9,377 nt of DNA from CAZPWF01 sp964590725 (lineage in GTDB: Bacteria; Patescibacteriota; Saccharimonadia; Saccharimonadales; JACQNP01), in the NCBI GenBank assembly GCA_964590725.1, contig CAZPWF010000029.1:1-9377 (forward strand), written 5' to 3'. How positions within the stretch are numbered: the stretch's first letter is position 1; each line of letters begins with the position of its first letter. The notes under the pieces are model-generated. The model was given only the letters and a program-made list of their open reading frames with translations. It did no database searches and was not told the DNA's origin. The position numbers and the translations under genes were made by a program. Positions 1 to 6,407 of this stretch are shown piece by piece.

Positions 1-712
1 CGTCAGTCTTTGCAAGTGCCCTAATTGCCAAATCTTGCCCTTTGGCAGGATGCAATGTACCGACAACTACAAGCTGTTTTTTCTTGGGTGTTTTACTGTA
101 ATTAAATACTTCTTGATCAATCCCCAGGTAGCACACTCTGGTGTTAATATGATATGCCTTAGTTATATTCCCCTGGGCGTATTTCGAGTTACATAGCGCA
201 GCAGAACATTTACTAGCATTTGCTACGTCTAAATCTTTTAGAATTCTCTGACGAAGTATCCAAGGCGCACGTAAAGCCATCGGAATCATTTCCTTGGAAC
301 TTCTATAAAAGTCATTTTCAAAACTCAGCCGCCGAGGCTCTTGTATAAAATACAGGCTCTTTGTATTTAAGTATTCTAAAAGGAAAGGTGTTTGCGCAAT
401 TGCGCAATGATGCACAAAAACAGCATCGTAATTTTTGCTGTCAATCTCGTGTGCAATATTTTTCTGCAGCCGGCGTAAGCTAGAAAAACGTGTGGCGATC
501 TCGGCGAGGAGCTCCTTCTTAGACGGACTATACATGAAGTTGTAGCTAAACTTATTCTTTACTAAGGACTTAAAGTCATATCTCGAACCTTCATCGAATG
601 GCGCCAGTTGATATAGGTCATATTCAATTTTGCCATACGAATGCTTAACAAGCTCGTGCAACGCCCTGATTGCACCCCCGTCTGGCAAATTGTGATAAAT
701 AGCTACACGCAT
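1..712 (-). CDS. Glycosyltransferase family 4-type protein, partial (C-terminus beyond the left edge)
   Basis: Reading the minus strand from ATG at 712 gives 237 uninterrupted codons to the window edge. The start MRVAIYHNLPDGGAIRALHE has the Gly-Gly loop typical of the N-terminal Rossmann domain of GT-B enzymes. Near residues 120-135 there is a QEPRRLSFE segment like the acceptor-side 'EPxR' stretch of many GT4 proteins. Around residues 215-237 the second domain begins with VVVGTLHPAKGQDLAIRALA, the usual 'vG.l.p.KGqdlai.A' strand-loop-helix. The catalytic EX7E region should follow but lies outside the window. The family implies sugar transfer from a nucleotide sugar at the cytoplasmic membrane; donor and acceptor cannot be told. 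It diverges from gmd across 46 bases and has no Shine-Dalgarno before its ATG. Family placement is firm, exact role unknown. Confidence 0.88.
   Translation of the reverse strand, partial: MRVAIYHNLPDGGAIRALHELVKHSYGKIEYDLYQLAPFDEGSRYDFKSLVKNKFSYNFMYSPSKKELLAEIATRFSSLRRLQKNIAHEIDSKNYDAVFVHHCAIAQTPFLLEYLNTKSLYFIQEPRRLSFENDFYRSSKEMIPMALRAPWILRQRILKDLDVANASKCSAALCNSKYAQGNITKAYHINTRVCYLGIDQEVFNYSKTPKKKQLVVVGTLHPAKGQDLAIRALAKTD
392..407. repeat. 16-base perfect palindrome made of two tandem TTGCGCAA units
   Basis: TTGCGCAATTGCGCAA reads the same on both strands and is also two adjacent copies of the 8-base palindrome TTGCGCAA. It lies inside the left GT4 gene, encoding about HCAIAQ in the acceptor domain. 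Flanking bases do not extend the symmetry. No function is assigned; it may be chance. Confidence 0.6.
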
Positions 713-719
713 ATATACT
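690..719 (+). promoter_or_regulatory. Candidate sigma70-type promoter for gmd
   Basis: TTGTGA (690-695, 4 of 6 to TTGACA) and TATACT (714-719, 5 of 6 to TATAAT) are separated by 18 bases. The predicted transcript start is near 726, about 33 bases before the gmd ATG and upstream of its Shine-Dalgarno. The element overlaps the first codons of the divergent GT4 gene and lies within about 5 bases of its -10 box, so the two promoters may compete. Found by consensus matching only. Confidence 0.35.
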
Positions 720-723
720 ATGT

Positions 724-729
724 ATTATA
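724..729 (-). promoter_or_regulatory. Perfect -10 box (TATAAT) for the left GT4 gene, implying a near-leaderless mRNA
   Basis: On the minus strand TATAAT lies 11 bases before the ATG at 712. Transcription would normally begin about 6-8 bases after the box, near 717, leaving only about 5 untranslated bases and no room for a ribosome binding site. None is seen. No convincing -35 hexamer sits 16-18 bases upstream. The box is seen directly; start site and activity are inferred. Confidence 0.45.
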
Positions 730-747
730 CCTAAAGTTCAGATAACG

Positions 748-754
748 AAGGAGG
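748..754 (+). promoter_or_regulatory. Strong Shine-Dalgarno of gmd
   Basis: AAGGAGG is followed by a 4-base spacer (CATC) and then the ATG at 759. It is the most consensus-like ribosome binding site in the window and fixes the gmd start. Confidence 0.85.
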
Positions 755-758
755 CATC

Positions 759-1724
759 ATGGCAAAAAAAGCGCTCATTACAGGAATAACCGGACAAGAT
801 GGCTCGTATTTGGCCGAATTACTGCTAGAAAAAGGTTATGAAGTCCACGGCATTATGCGCCGCAATAGCACATTCACTACCGGACGCATCGAACACATCT
901 TCGATCAAATCCAGCTTCACTATGGCGACCTCGCTGATTCTAGCTCACTGCAACACATCATCTCAAAAGTTCAGCCAGACGAAGTGTATAACCTTGCTGC
1001 CCAAAGTCATGTAAAAGTATCATTCGACGTTCCAGAATACACAGCCGACGTAACCGGAACCGGCACATTGCGCTTGCTAGAAGCTATCCGCACTGCCGCT
1101 CCGCAGGCAAAATTCTACCAAGCAAGCTCCAGTGAGATGTTTGGCAAAGTGCTAGAAGTTCCACAAACCGAAGCCACCCCTTTCTATCCACGCTCACCAT
1201 ATGGCGCTGCAAAAGTTTACTCGTACTGGATAACAAAAAATTACCGCGAAAGCTACGACATGTTTGCCTGTAACGGAATTTTGTTTAACCACGAAAGTCC
1301 ACGTCGCGGCGAAACTTTTGTGACCCGCAAAATTACGCGTGCGGTTGCAGCCATTAAGGCCGGCAAACAAGAAAAACTTATTCTGGGTAATCTGGATGCC
1401 AAACGCGACTGGGGCTTTGCCGGAGACTATGTCGAGGCCATGTGGCTCATGCTACAAGCCGACAAGCCGGACGATTATGTGGTAGCCACAAATGAGACCC
1501 ACTCTGTAAAAGAATTCTGCCAGATTGCCTTTGAGCATGTTGGCCTAGACTGGGAGAAGTACGTTGAAGTCAGCGAAAAATACTTCCGGCCAGCAGAGGT
1601 TGACTTACTTATTGGTGACCCAGCTCACGCCAAAAAACAGCTCAAGTGGGAACCAAAAGTTAGCTTTGAAGAGCTCGTAAAGATGATGGTTGATGCCGAT
1701 GTAAAAGAACTAAGCTCAACTTAG
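759..1724 (+). CDS. gmd: GDP-mannose 4,6-dehydratase
   Basis: This cytosolic short-chain dehydrogenase/reductase converts GDP-D-mannose to GDP-4-keto-6-deoxy-D-mannose, the branch point to GDP-L-fucose, GDP-D-rhamnose and related sugars. The 321 residues show the NADP-binding loop GITGQDGSYLAE (9-20), the MRRNSTFTTGRIEH segment (33-46) typical of Gmd, and a catalytic set matching the E. coli enzyme with an 8-residue offset: Ser124, Glu126, Tyr148 and Lys152 (SSSE and YGAAK). The conserved NHESPRRGETFVTRKIT stretch is at 177-193. Length is near the short end of the family. It is the only plus-strand gene, is preceded by AAGGAGG, and its TAG overlaps the end of the opposing GT4 gene by 4 bases. 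Sampled lines are about 51% GC against about 34% in parts of the operon, suggesting a different history. No Fcl or Rmd partner is in the window. Confidence 0.97.
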   Translation: MAKKALITGITGQDGSYLAELLLEKGYEVHGIMRRNSTFTTGRIEHIFDQIQLHYGDLADSSSLQHIISKVQPDEVYNLAAQSHVKVSFDVPEYTADVTGTGTLRLLEAIRTAAPQAKFYQASSSEMFGKVLEVPQTEATPFYPRSPYGAAKVYSYWITKNYRESYDMFACNGILFNHESPRRGETFVTRKITRAVAAIKAGKQEKLILGNLDAKRDWGFAGDYVEAMWLMLQADKPDDYVVATNETHSVKEFCQIAFEHVGLDWEKYVEVSEKYFRPAEVDLLIGDPAHAKKQLKWEPKVSFEELVKMMVDADVKELSST

Positions 1725-2896
1725 TTTTTCACTTCGGCGGATTCTTCCAAGGCTTTGAGTGTAAGCTTAGCAGCATTTTCCCATGTAAAACCTGTAACCT
1801 GCTTCTTTCCTTTTCCGATAAGCTCCTTACGTAACTTTTCGGATTTAGCAAGCTCAACGATCCCATTAATAAAAGCGTCCACTGTGTCGACCATAATTGC
1901 TGCATTACCAGCCACCTCTGGGATAGATGAATTGTTAAAACAAACTACGGGACATCCTGCTTGCATCGCCTCTAATATCGGCATGCCAAACCCTTCATAC
2001 TCCGAAGCGAATAATAGCGCTTTTGCCTGTGAGTAGTATGTAGCCAAATCGGCATCGTCTGCATAGCCAACAACCTTGATTCTTCTCTTCACGGGAGACT
2101 TATCTATATGTTTTAGCAAGCGAGCCGTGTCATAAAATTTAGATTGCTCAAAATCATATCCTATGAGGACCAAATCAACATTAGCTCCGCGCTGCAGGGC
2201 TACTTCATACATGTCTACTAATTTTATGAGATTTTTTCGAGAATCAGTCCCCCCCACATATAGCATATAAGGCTTATTGTTCATTTTCTTTTTACCTGAT
2301 GCAGGAAGCTTTTGTGCGGCTAATGGGGTTACCACATAAGGTACGCGAGTTGTGTTCGGAAAAACACTATGTAAATCATCTATAGACGCTTGAGAGATAC
2401 TCACTATCCGGTCAACTAAAGAAAATCTGGCATTCAAGCGCATAAATTGCTGAAACACCTGCTCGTTACGCATATTCCAAAAAGGTCGCAGAAAACTTGG
2501 TTTCTTCCTAGGAACAAAGTACTTTTCGCGATAAATGATTGGTATAAGATCATACAATGTAACTACTGTAGGAGCACTCTTACTGAGCCCAAATCCGATA
2601 TCAGGCTGAAAAAATACATCCACCTTCATCGACTCCTTAAGCCCAGGCTGGTGCATAAATAATTTTCGGTAGACCTTCGAGCTAAACGAGCCTGGATCAT
2701 AATTGCCAAGACTCACAAAACGCACTTTTGGTGAAACATAAGAGAGTTTTGGTGGCGTATCTCCATAATGATAGCAATAAAATTCATGCTTTTTGCCAAC
2801 CTTAAAAAGCCCGGGTACAACATTGGCAATATACTTGCCAATCCCTCGGTGCTGGTGGCCACTTTGCAGAGGCCTTAGATCAATAGCTATTTTCAC
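1721..2896 (-). CDS. GT4 glycosyltransferase, mannosyltransferase-like
   Basis: A 391-residue GT-B enzyme expected to transfer a sugar from a nucleotide donor to a growing glycan at the cytoplasmic membrane. Residues 1-24 (MKIAIDLRPL, then RGIGKYIANV) are typical of the GT4 subgroup containing O-antigen mannosyltransferases. TLYDLIPIIYREKY (113-126) and YVGGTDSRKNL (213-223) also match that subgroup. The EX7E motif is E301-E309 in EGFGMPILE. The start is GTG at 2896: the frame upstream meets a TAG after a few codons and has no ATG, so GTG is the only conventional start, with a poor Shine-Dalgarno. It is last in the minus-strand run, 55 bases after the GT2-GT4 gene, the only loose junction there, so it may have its own promoter. 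Its TAA (1721-1723) overlaps the gmd stop. Mannose specificity is inferred from resemblance only. Confidence 0.9.
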   Translation of the reverse strand: MKIAIDLRPLQSGHQHRGIGKYIANVVPGLFKVGKKHEFYCYHYGDTPPKLSYVSPKVRFVSLGNYDPGSFSSKVYRKLFMHQPGLKESMKVDVFFQPDIGFGLSKSAPTVVTLYDLIPIIYREKYFVPRKKPSFLRPFWNMRNEQVFQQFMRLNARFSLVDRIVSISQASIDDLHSVFPNTTRVPYVVTPLAAQKLPASGKKKMNNKPYMLYVGGTDSRKNLIKLVDMYEVALQRGANVDLVLIGYDFEQSKFYDTARLLKHIDKSPVKRRIKVVGYADDADLATYYSQAKALLFASEYEGFGMPILEAMQAGCPVVCFNNSSIPEVAGNAAIMVDTVDAFINGIVELAKSEKLRKELIGKGKKQVTGFTWENAAKLTLKALEESAEVKN

Positions 2897-2926
2897 TTCA
2901 AAAACCCATATTTCTCGCTATTAAAA

Positions 2927-2955
2927 ATAGTAGGCACAACGGCACTACCTCTTAA
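2927..2955 (-). promoter_or_regulatory. Weak candidate promoter before the last operon gene
   Basis: In the 55-base gap, the minus strand has TTAAGA (2950-2955) and TACTAT (2927-2932) 17 bases apart, each 4 of 6 to consensus. It would give a transcript starting about 24 bases before the GTG at 2896. Such matches occur by chance in AT-rich DNA; the case rests mainly on this being the only gap in an otherwise overlapping run. Confidence 0.22.
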
Positions 2956-4862
2956 CACCTTACCATTTCCTCATAGAAACTATCTAGACTAGCTATCATT
3001 TTCTCAAGCCGATAATTAGCCATATAGTTTTTTCTTGCCGACGCGGCATATCGATGATGACTATTCAGTATTTGCACAATTGCTTCCGCAAAATAATCTG
3101 CTCGTGGCTCAGGGACGCTCAAGCCACCCCCCTGATTTAACATGTATTCTACATCTCCAACCCTGGTAGACACTATGGGAACAGCTGCAGCTAACGCCTC
3201 AAGCACAACCAGAGGCATAGCCTCACTGACTGAGGTTAAGCATAATAGCTTTGCATTCTGGTATATGTCTTTTGTATTCTTCACAAACCCCTTAATAACC
3301 ACATTACGTATGTTCTCTTCATCAATTCTCCGTAAAAGCACACTACTGTAGGTGCCTTCGCCATACATATAGAACTTTTCTTGAGGCATCGCTTTTGCTA
3401 TATCAAGTAATAAATCCGGATTCTTATCTCCTTTCTCCATGCGTCCCACCCAAACTATCCGACTGGCCCCTCTTTCAACATCAAGTGAGGTGAGCTTCTT
3501 ACCCTCAATTCCATTTGGCACGTATTTAATCTGATTAGATGTAAAGCCCAAACTCCTAAGATCCGCATCAAGTACTCTGGCTACGGCAATTGTAGCTTTA
3601 ACACGTCCAGCAATCTTCCTTACATGGGATAATTGCTTCCCCTTAAGCTGAAGTCTCGAATGGGCAGTATAAACAATAGGCGCGCCCTTATAAAAAAACC
3701 GTGTCAAGACGTCATCGAGCTGCTGAATATGCACTAATCGAACTTTCCCTATTCCTAACATTCTTAACCATAGGGACTTCAGTATATATACCCCCTTAAA
3801 GCTAAGTGATACGATCCAGTCCGGCAGATTAACTGGCTGATATTTCAACCCGCGACGAAGCTCAACGTGTAGCGCCCTAGGTGCTAGAAGTATAAAATTA
3901 TACTTCGACGAAAGAGAACCAATAATCTGTCGAACATATACTTCTCCTCCCCCTATAGTTTTTGCTGTAGAAACAAGAAGAATTGTCTTTTTCGTATTAA
4001 GCGTAAAGACTTTGAGTTTGTGAAGCTTGACTAGATTATGTAAAGACAAATGCTTAACCCAATAACGCACCAACCTAGACATACTTTGTAGAGGCGCCAG
4101 ATATACCTCGTCACTCTGCAATACTAGAGGTAAAATGAGCAGCTCGCGCCGTATTTGTTCGGCTATACTATTTTGTTTTGCTGTATTGCTCAGCGATATA
4201 CCCTGCTCATTAAATCTATACAAATACAGTACTTCGTCGATAACTGCTATTCTATTAACTCGTGCGGCGCGCACCCAGAGATCATAATCTTCCGCTGGCC
4301 AGTACTGTTTTCTATATCCGCCCAAACTTCGCACCACGTCCGTGCGCATTAATACCGTCCCATGAGCAAGCGGGTTGCAATAATATAGAGCCATTTCTAG
4401 AGATTTGTTTGGCAATTCATTTGAGAGCACCACACGATAATATGGTTTGCCCGTCTCATTAATTTCACGAATTCGCGACCCAACTACTCCGCACTTAGTA
4501 TTCGTACGTAAATATTCTAGCTGTTTTTTTAGGCGCTCTGGCAAACTAACATCATCCGCATCCTGCCGAGCTACATATTTGCCACGAGCTTTTTCTATGC
4601 CTTCATTAAGCGAGGAAACTAAGCCCCTATTTTCACGACTAATAAGAACTATGCGCGGGTCTTTATAACTTTTAATTATTTTGAGAGTACCATCTGTCGA
4701 ACCATCATTAATGATGATAAATTCAAAGTCTGTAAAAGTCTGGCTTAGAATAGAGTCAATCGCTTCACGCAAATATTGCTCGCCATTATAGACACTCATC
4801 ACCACCGATACGAGTGGTTTTTTAGACTGACTCTTAGAGGCTTTTTTTACAGTTTTTGCCAT
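2952..4862 (-). CDS. Two-domain glycosyltransferase: N-terminal GT2 fused to C-terminal GT4
   Basis: The 636-residue protein joins two folds. Residues 16-240 are a GT2 (GT-A) domain: PLVSVVMSVYNGEQYLREAI (16-35), IINDGSTDGT (50-59), the metal-binding DADD (101-104) and a GGYR...WPAEDYDLW stretch (181-196) holding the probable catalytic acid ED (191-192). After a linker, residues 291-636 are a GT4 (GT-B) domain: ILLVSTAKTIGGGEVYVRQI (294-313), VPNGIEG (448-454), WVGRMEKGDKNPDLLLD (471-487) and EX7E at E547-E555. Each half has its active-site motifs, so it probably adds two sugars in succession. There are no membrane segments. Residues 1-15 are a Lys-rich extension whose coding start overlaps the GT11 gene by 16 bases. 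No other start codon appears in frame before residue 20, inside the first GT2 strand, so the ATG at 4862 is probably right. Donors are unknown. Confidence 0.92.
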   Translation of the reverse strand: MAKTVKKASKSQSKKPLVSVVMSVYNGEQYLREAIDSILSQTFTDFEFIIINDGSTDGTLKIIKSYKDPRIVLISRENRGLVSSLNEGIEKARGKYVARQDADDVSLPERLKKQLEYLRTNTKCGVVGSRIREINETGKPYYRVVLSNELPNKSLEMALYYCNPLAHGTVLMRTDVVRSLGGYRKQYWPAEDYDLWVRAARVNRIAVIDEVLYLYRFNEQGISLSNTAKQNSIAEQIRRELLILPLVLQSDEVYLAPLQSMSRLVRYWVKHLSLHNLVKLHKLKVFTLNTKKTILLVSTAKTIGGGEVYVRQIIGSLSSKYNFILLAPRALHVELRRGLKYQPVNLPDWIVSLSFKGVYILKSLWLRMLGIGKVRLVHIQQLDDVLTRFFYKGAPIVYTAHSRLQLKGKQLSHVRKIAGRVKATIAVARVLDADLRSLGFTSNQIKYVPNGIEGKKLTSLDVERGASRIVWVGRMEKGDKNPDLLLDIAKAMPQEKFYMYGEGTYSSVLLRRIDEENIRNVVIKGFVKNTKDIYQNAKLLCLTSVSEAMPLVVLEALAAAVPIVSTRVGDVEYMLNQGGGLSVPEPRADYFAEAIVQILNSHHRYAASARKNYMANYRLEKMIASLDSFYEEMVRC

Positions 4863-5686
4863 GACTCTGGAATAATGTCTTTCGTATTACTTTCTGCATG
4901 TGAAAACCACTGCGTGGGTCCAATCACAATTTTATCCGGATTCGTATTGAGCCACGCTCCCCACCAAGAAAAGCTAGAGTTTGCAATAATATTATGTTTA
5001 CATGCCTTCATAAGGCGCATATCCTCTGAGCCATCGCTGTTATGAGAAATATAAACAGTTGGCTGCGTAAACTTTAAGTTCTGCTTACACCAATTTGGAT
5101 CGTCAGAAAATACGTACAGTTTAGGGTTTTTTACTTTTTGTGAAACCTGACTAACTGCAGCCATATAATACTCCACACCTGTAAGCCCATGAAATTTTGC
5201 AGCATTTTCGTTTGAGACATAATCCCCACGACGCACGTGTACCGATACACTCGAAGGGTCTTCCTGAATCTGCTTCAGGAGCTCTTTGTTCTTTCCCGCT
5301 GGCTCTTTTATCCAAGAAAAATCCTGCAATAATATTTCTCGTATGTCGCTAAAATACTTCTCACTTTGAAAGTACCCACTTAAGACGGTATTTTTCGGAA
5401 GATCCATAAATGCTGGGTCATAGTGAAAATGTGGCTCTGTATACTTCTTCCCGCGCCGCAATCGTAGCTTTTGAAGAGCAGTAGATCTATATTTTTCTGT
5501 CGTAGCGTCTAACCGAAAGCATGCCAGCTCATAGTGTCTTGGTGTTGTTGTGGCGATTTCAAACTCCTGATTAAACCATGATAAATCCAGTACCACATTC
5601 ATTTTATTGCGTTCAGCTAATGCGCGTGCAGCCGCATACTGGAACATCTGGTTGCCAAGCCCTCCTTGAAGTTTGACAACTGTCAT
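4847..5686 (-). CDS. GT11 family alpha-1,2-fucosyltransferase-like enzyme
   Basis: At 279 residues this is typical in length for bacterial GT11 enzymes, which transfer L-fucose from GDP-fucose, usually to the 2-OH of a galactose-type residue, without a DXD motif or metal. Signatures in order: VKLQGGLGNQMFQYAAARAL (4-23), SGYFQSEKYF (103-112), the GDP-fucose-binding HVRRGDY (150-156, equivalent to HxRRxDx), VFSDD (192-196) and ANSSFSWWGAWL (235-246). No signal peptide or membrane segment is seen, so it is cytosolic or peripheral. The ATG at 5686 lies 4 bases after the FkbM-family gene stop; the Shine-Dalgarno is weak, so coupled translation is likely. The end overlaps the next gene by 16 bases. 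The GDP-fucose requirement fits gmd at 759. Family certain; acceptor and exact linkage inferred. A few GT11 relatives make other linkages. Confidence 0.95.
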   Translation of the reverse strand: MTVVKLQGGLGNQMFQYAAARALAERNKMNVVLDLSWFNQEFEIATTTPRHYELACFRLDATTEKYRSTALQKLRLRRGKKYTEPHFHYDPAFMDLPKNTVLSGYFQSEKYFSDIREILLQDFSWIKEPAGKNKELLKQIQEDPSSVSVHVRRGDYVSNENAAKFHGLTGVEYYMAAVSQVSQKVKNPKLYVFSDDPNWCKQNLKFTQPTVYISHNSDGSEDMRLMKACKHNIIANSSFSWWGAWLNTNPDKIVIGPTQWFSHAESNTKDIIPESWQKL

Positions 5687-5690
5687 TAAA

Positions 5691-6407
5691 CTAGTCTCGA
5701 ACCCATAAATCTTTTCTTACAAAAATAGTGTTAATATAAGTATCTGCAAACACCAAATATCCTTGTGATTGCAGGTAGTTGATAATCTTTTGCTGTTTTA
5801 TTCCTTTACCTTTATCGGAATAGGTAATCGTTTCTACACAAATTACTTTTGGATAATTTTTCTTGTAGTCAATACTTTGAATAAGCTCATAGTCCAGTCC
5901 CTCAACATCAACACTCAGAAAATCAGGAAACTTATCATCATGATACTTGGCTACAATTTTTTGAATAGTATCTACATCAAGCTGTAACGTCTTTTTAAGA
6001 GCAAACCCATTCTCAGCCGCATATTTGTTAGCTTCACTTTCAGAAAAGGTATTAAGCGTAGGCGGATCTATAACGAAAAAAGGAAGAGTTCCTGGCTTCG
6101 TTGCAACGCCAATGTTTAAATTTATGTCCTCAGGACGTTCTTTTGTAATGGCTGTAAATAGATTAGGGTCAGGCTCTACGTTAATACCACGACACCCTGA
6201 TTCATATAGCATAGCAGTATTATTTATATATGTAGGATGATGTGCTCCAATGTCTAAATAGCTTGGCCTATCTACCTGTATGGCATCAAAGATAAACTTT
6301 ACGATTAAGTCTTCGCCAGTTTGTGAATATGAAAGTTTTGGTTTAAACTTTTGGTCAGACCGGATTAACTTTGCTTTACGTAATACTGACTTGATAGTTT
6401 TTTTCAT
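5691..6407 (-). CDS. FkbM-family SAM-dependent methyltransferase
   Basis: This 238-residue protein belongs to the FkbM (Methyltransf_21) group, whose members O-methylate hydroxyl groups on polyketides and, in glycan clusters, sugars. The SAM-binding signature is SYLDIGAHHPTYINNT (49-64), followed by GINVEPDP (74-81), where the acidic residue binds the SAM ribose. DFLSVDVEGLDYELIQSID (162-180) is the highly characteristic FkbM segment. Residues 1-25 are basic and precede the SQTGEDLIVKFIF stretch that often opens this family. The ATG at 6407 overlaps the preceding GT4 stop as ATGA, with GAGGAGG upstream, so translation is coupled. Its place between GT genes suggests methylation of the glycan made here; the sugar position methylated is unknown. 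Confidence 0.92.
   Translation of the reverse strand: MKKTIKSVLRKAKLIRSDQKFKPKLSYSQTGEDLIVKFIFDAIQVDRPSYLDIGAHHPTYINNTAMLYESGCRGINVEPDPNLFTAITKERPEDINLNIGVATKPGTLPFFVIDPPTLNTFSESEANKYAAENGFALKKTLQLDVDTIQKIVAKYHDDKFPDFLSVDVEGLDYELIQSIDYKKNYPKVICVETITYSDKGKGIKQQKIINYLQSQGYLVFADTYINTIFVRKDLWVRD

Noticed and set aside
1755..2036. Plus-strand open frame of 93 codons
   Set aside because: It is antisense to the catalytic domain of the 1721-2896 GT4 gene, with no recognisable motif.
2918..2930. Small inverted repeat CTATT-TTT-AATAG in the 55-base gap
   Set aside because: A 5-base, all but one A/T stem with a 3-base loop is too weak for a terminator or riboswitch.
2933..2948. Adjacent near-identical units GGCACAAC and GGCACTAC
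   Set aside because: Only two 8-base copies with a mismatch, partly outside any regulatory context; probably chance.
4847..4862. Frameshift or wrong start at the 16-base overlap of the GT11 and GT2-GT4 genes
   Set aside because: Both frames are intact with family-typical ends, and no alternative start codon lies in frame before the first GT2 strand, so the overlap is probably real.
4776..5045. Plus-strand open frame of 89 codons across the GT11/GT2-GT4 junction
   Set aside because: It is antisense to two genes with clear family motifs. Its content is explained by the opposite strand and it has no ribosome binding site.
6404..6407. Possible UGA recoding (as in some candidate phyla)
   Set aside because: The GT4 gene ends at TGA at its normal family length within an ATGA junction, and no gene shows an in-frame TGA. 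The code is standard.
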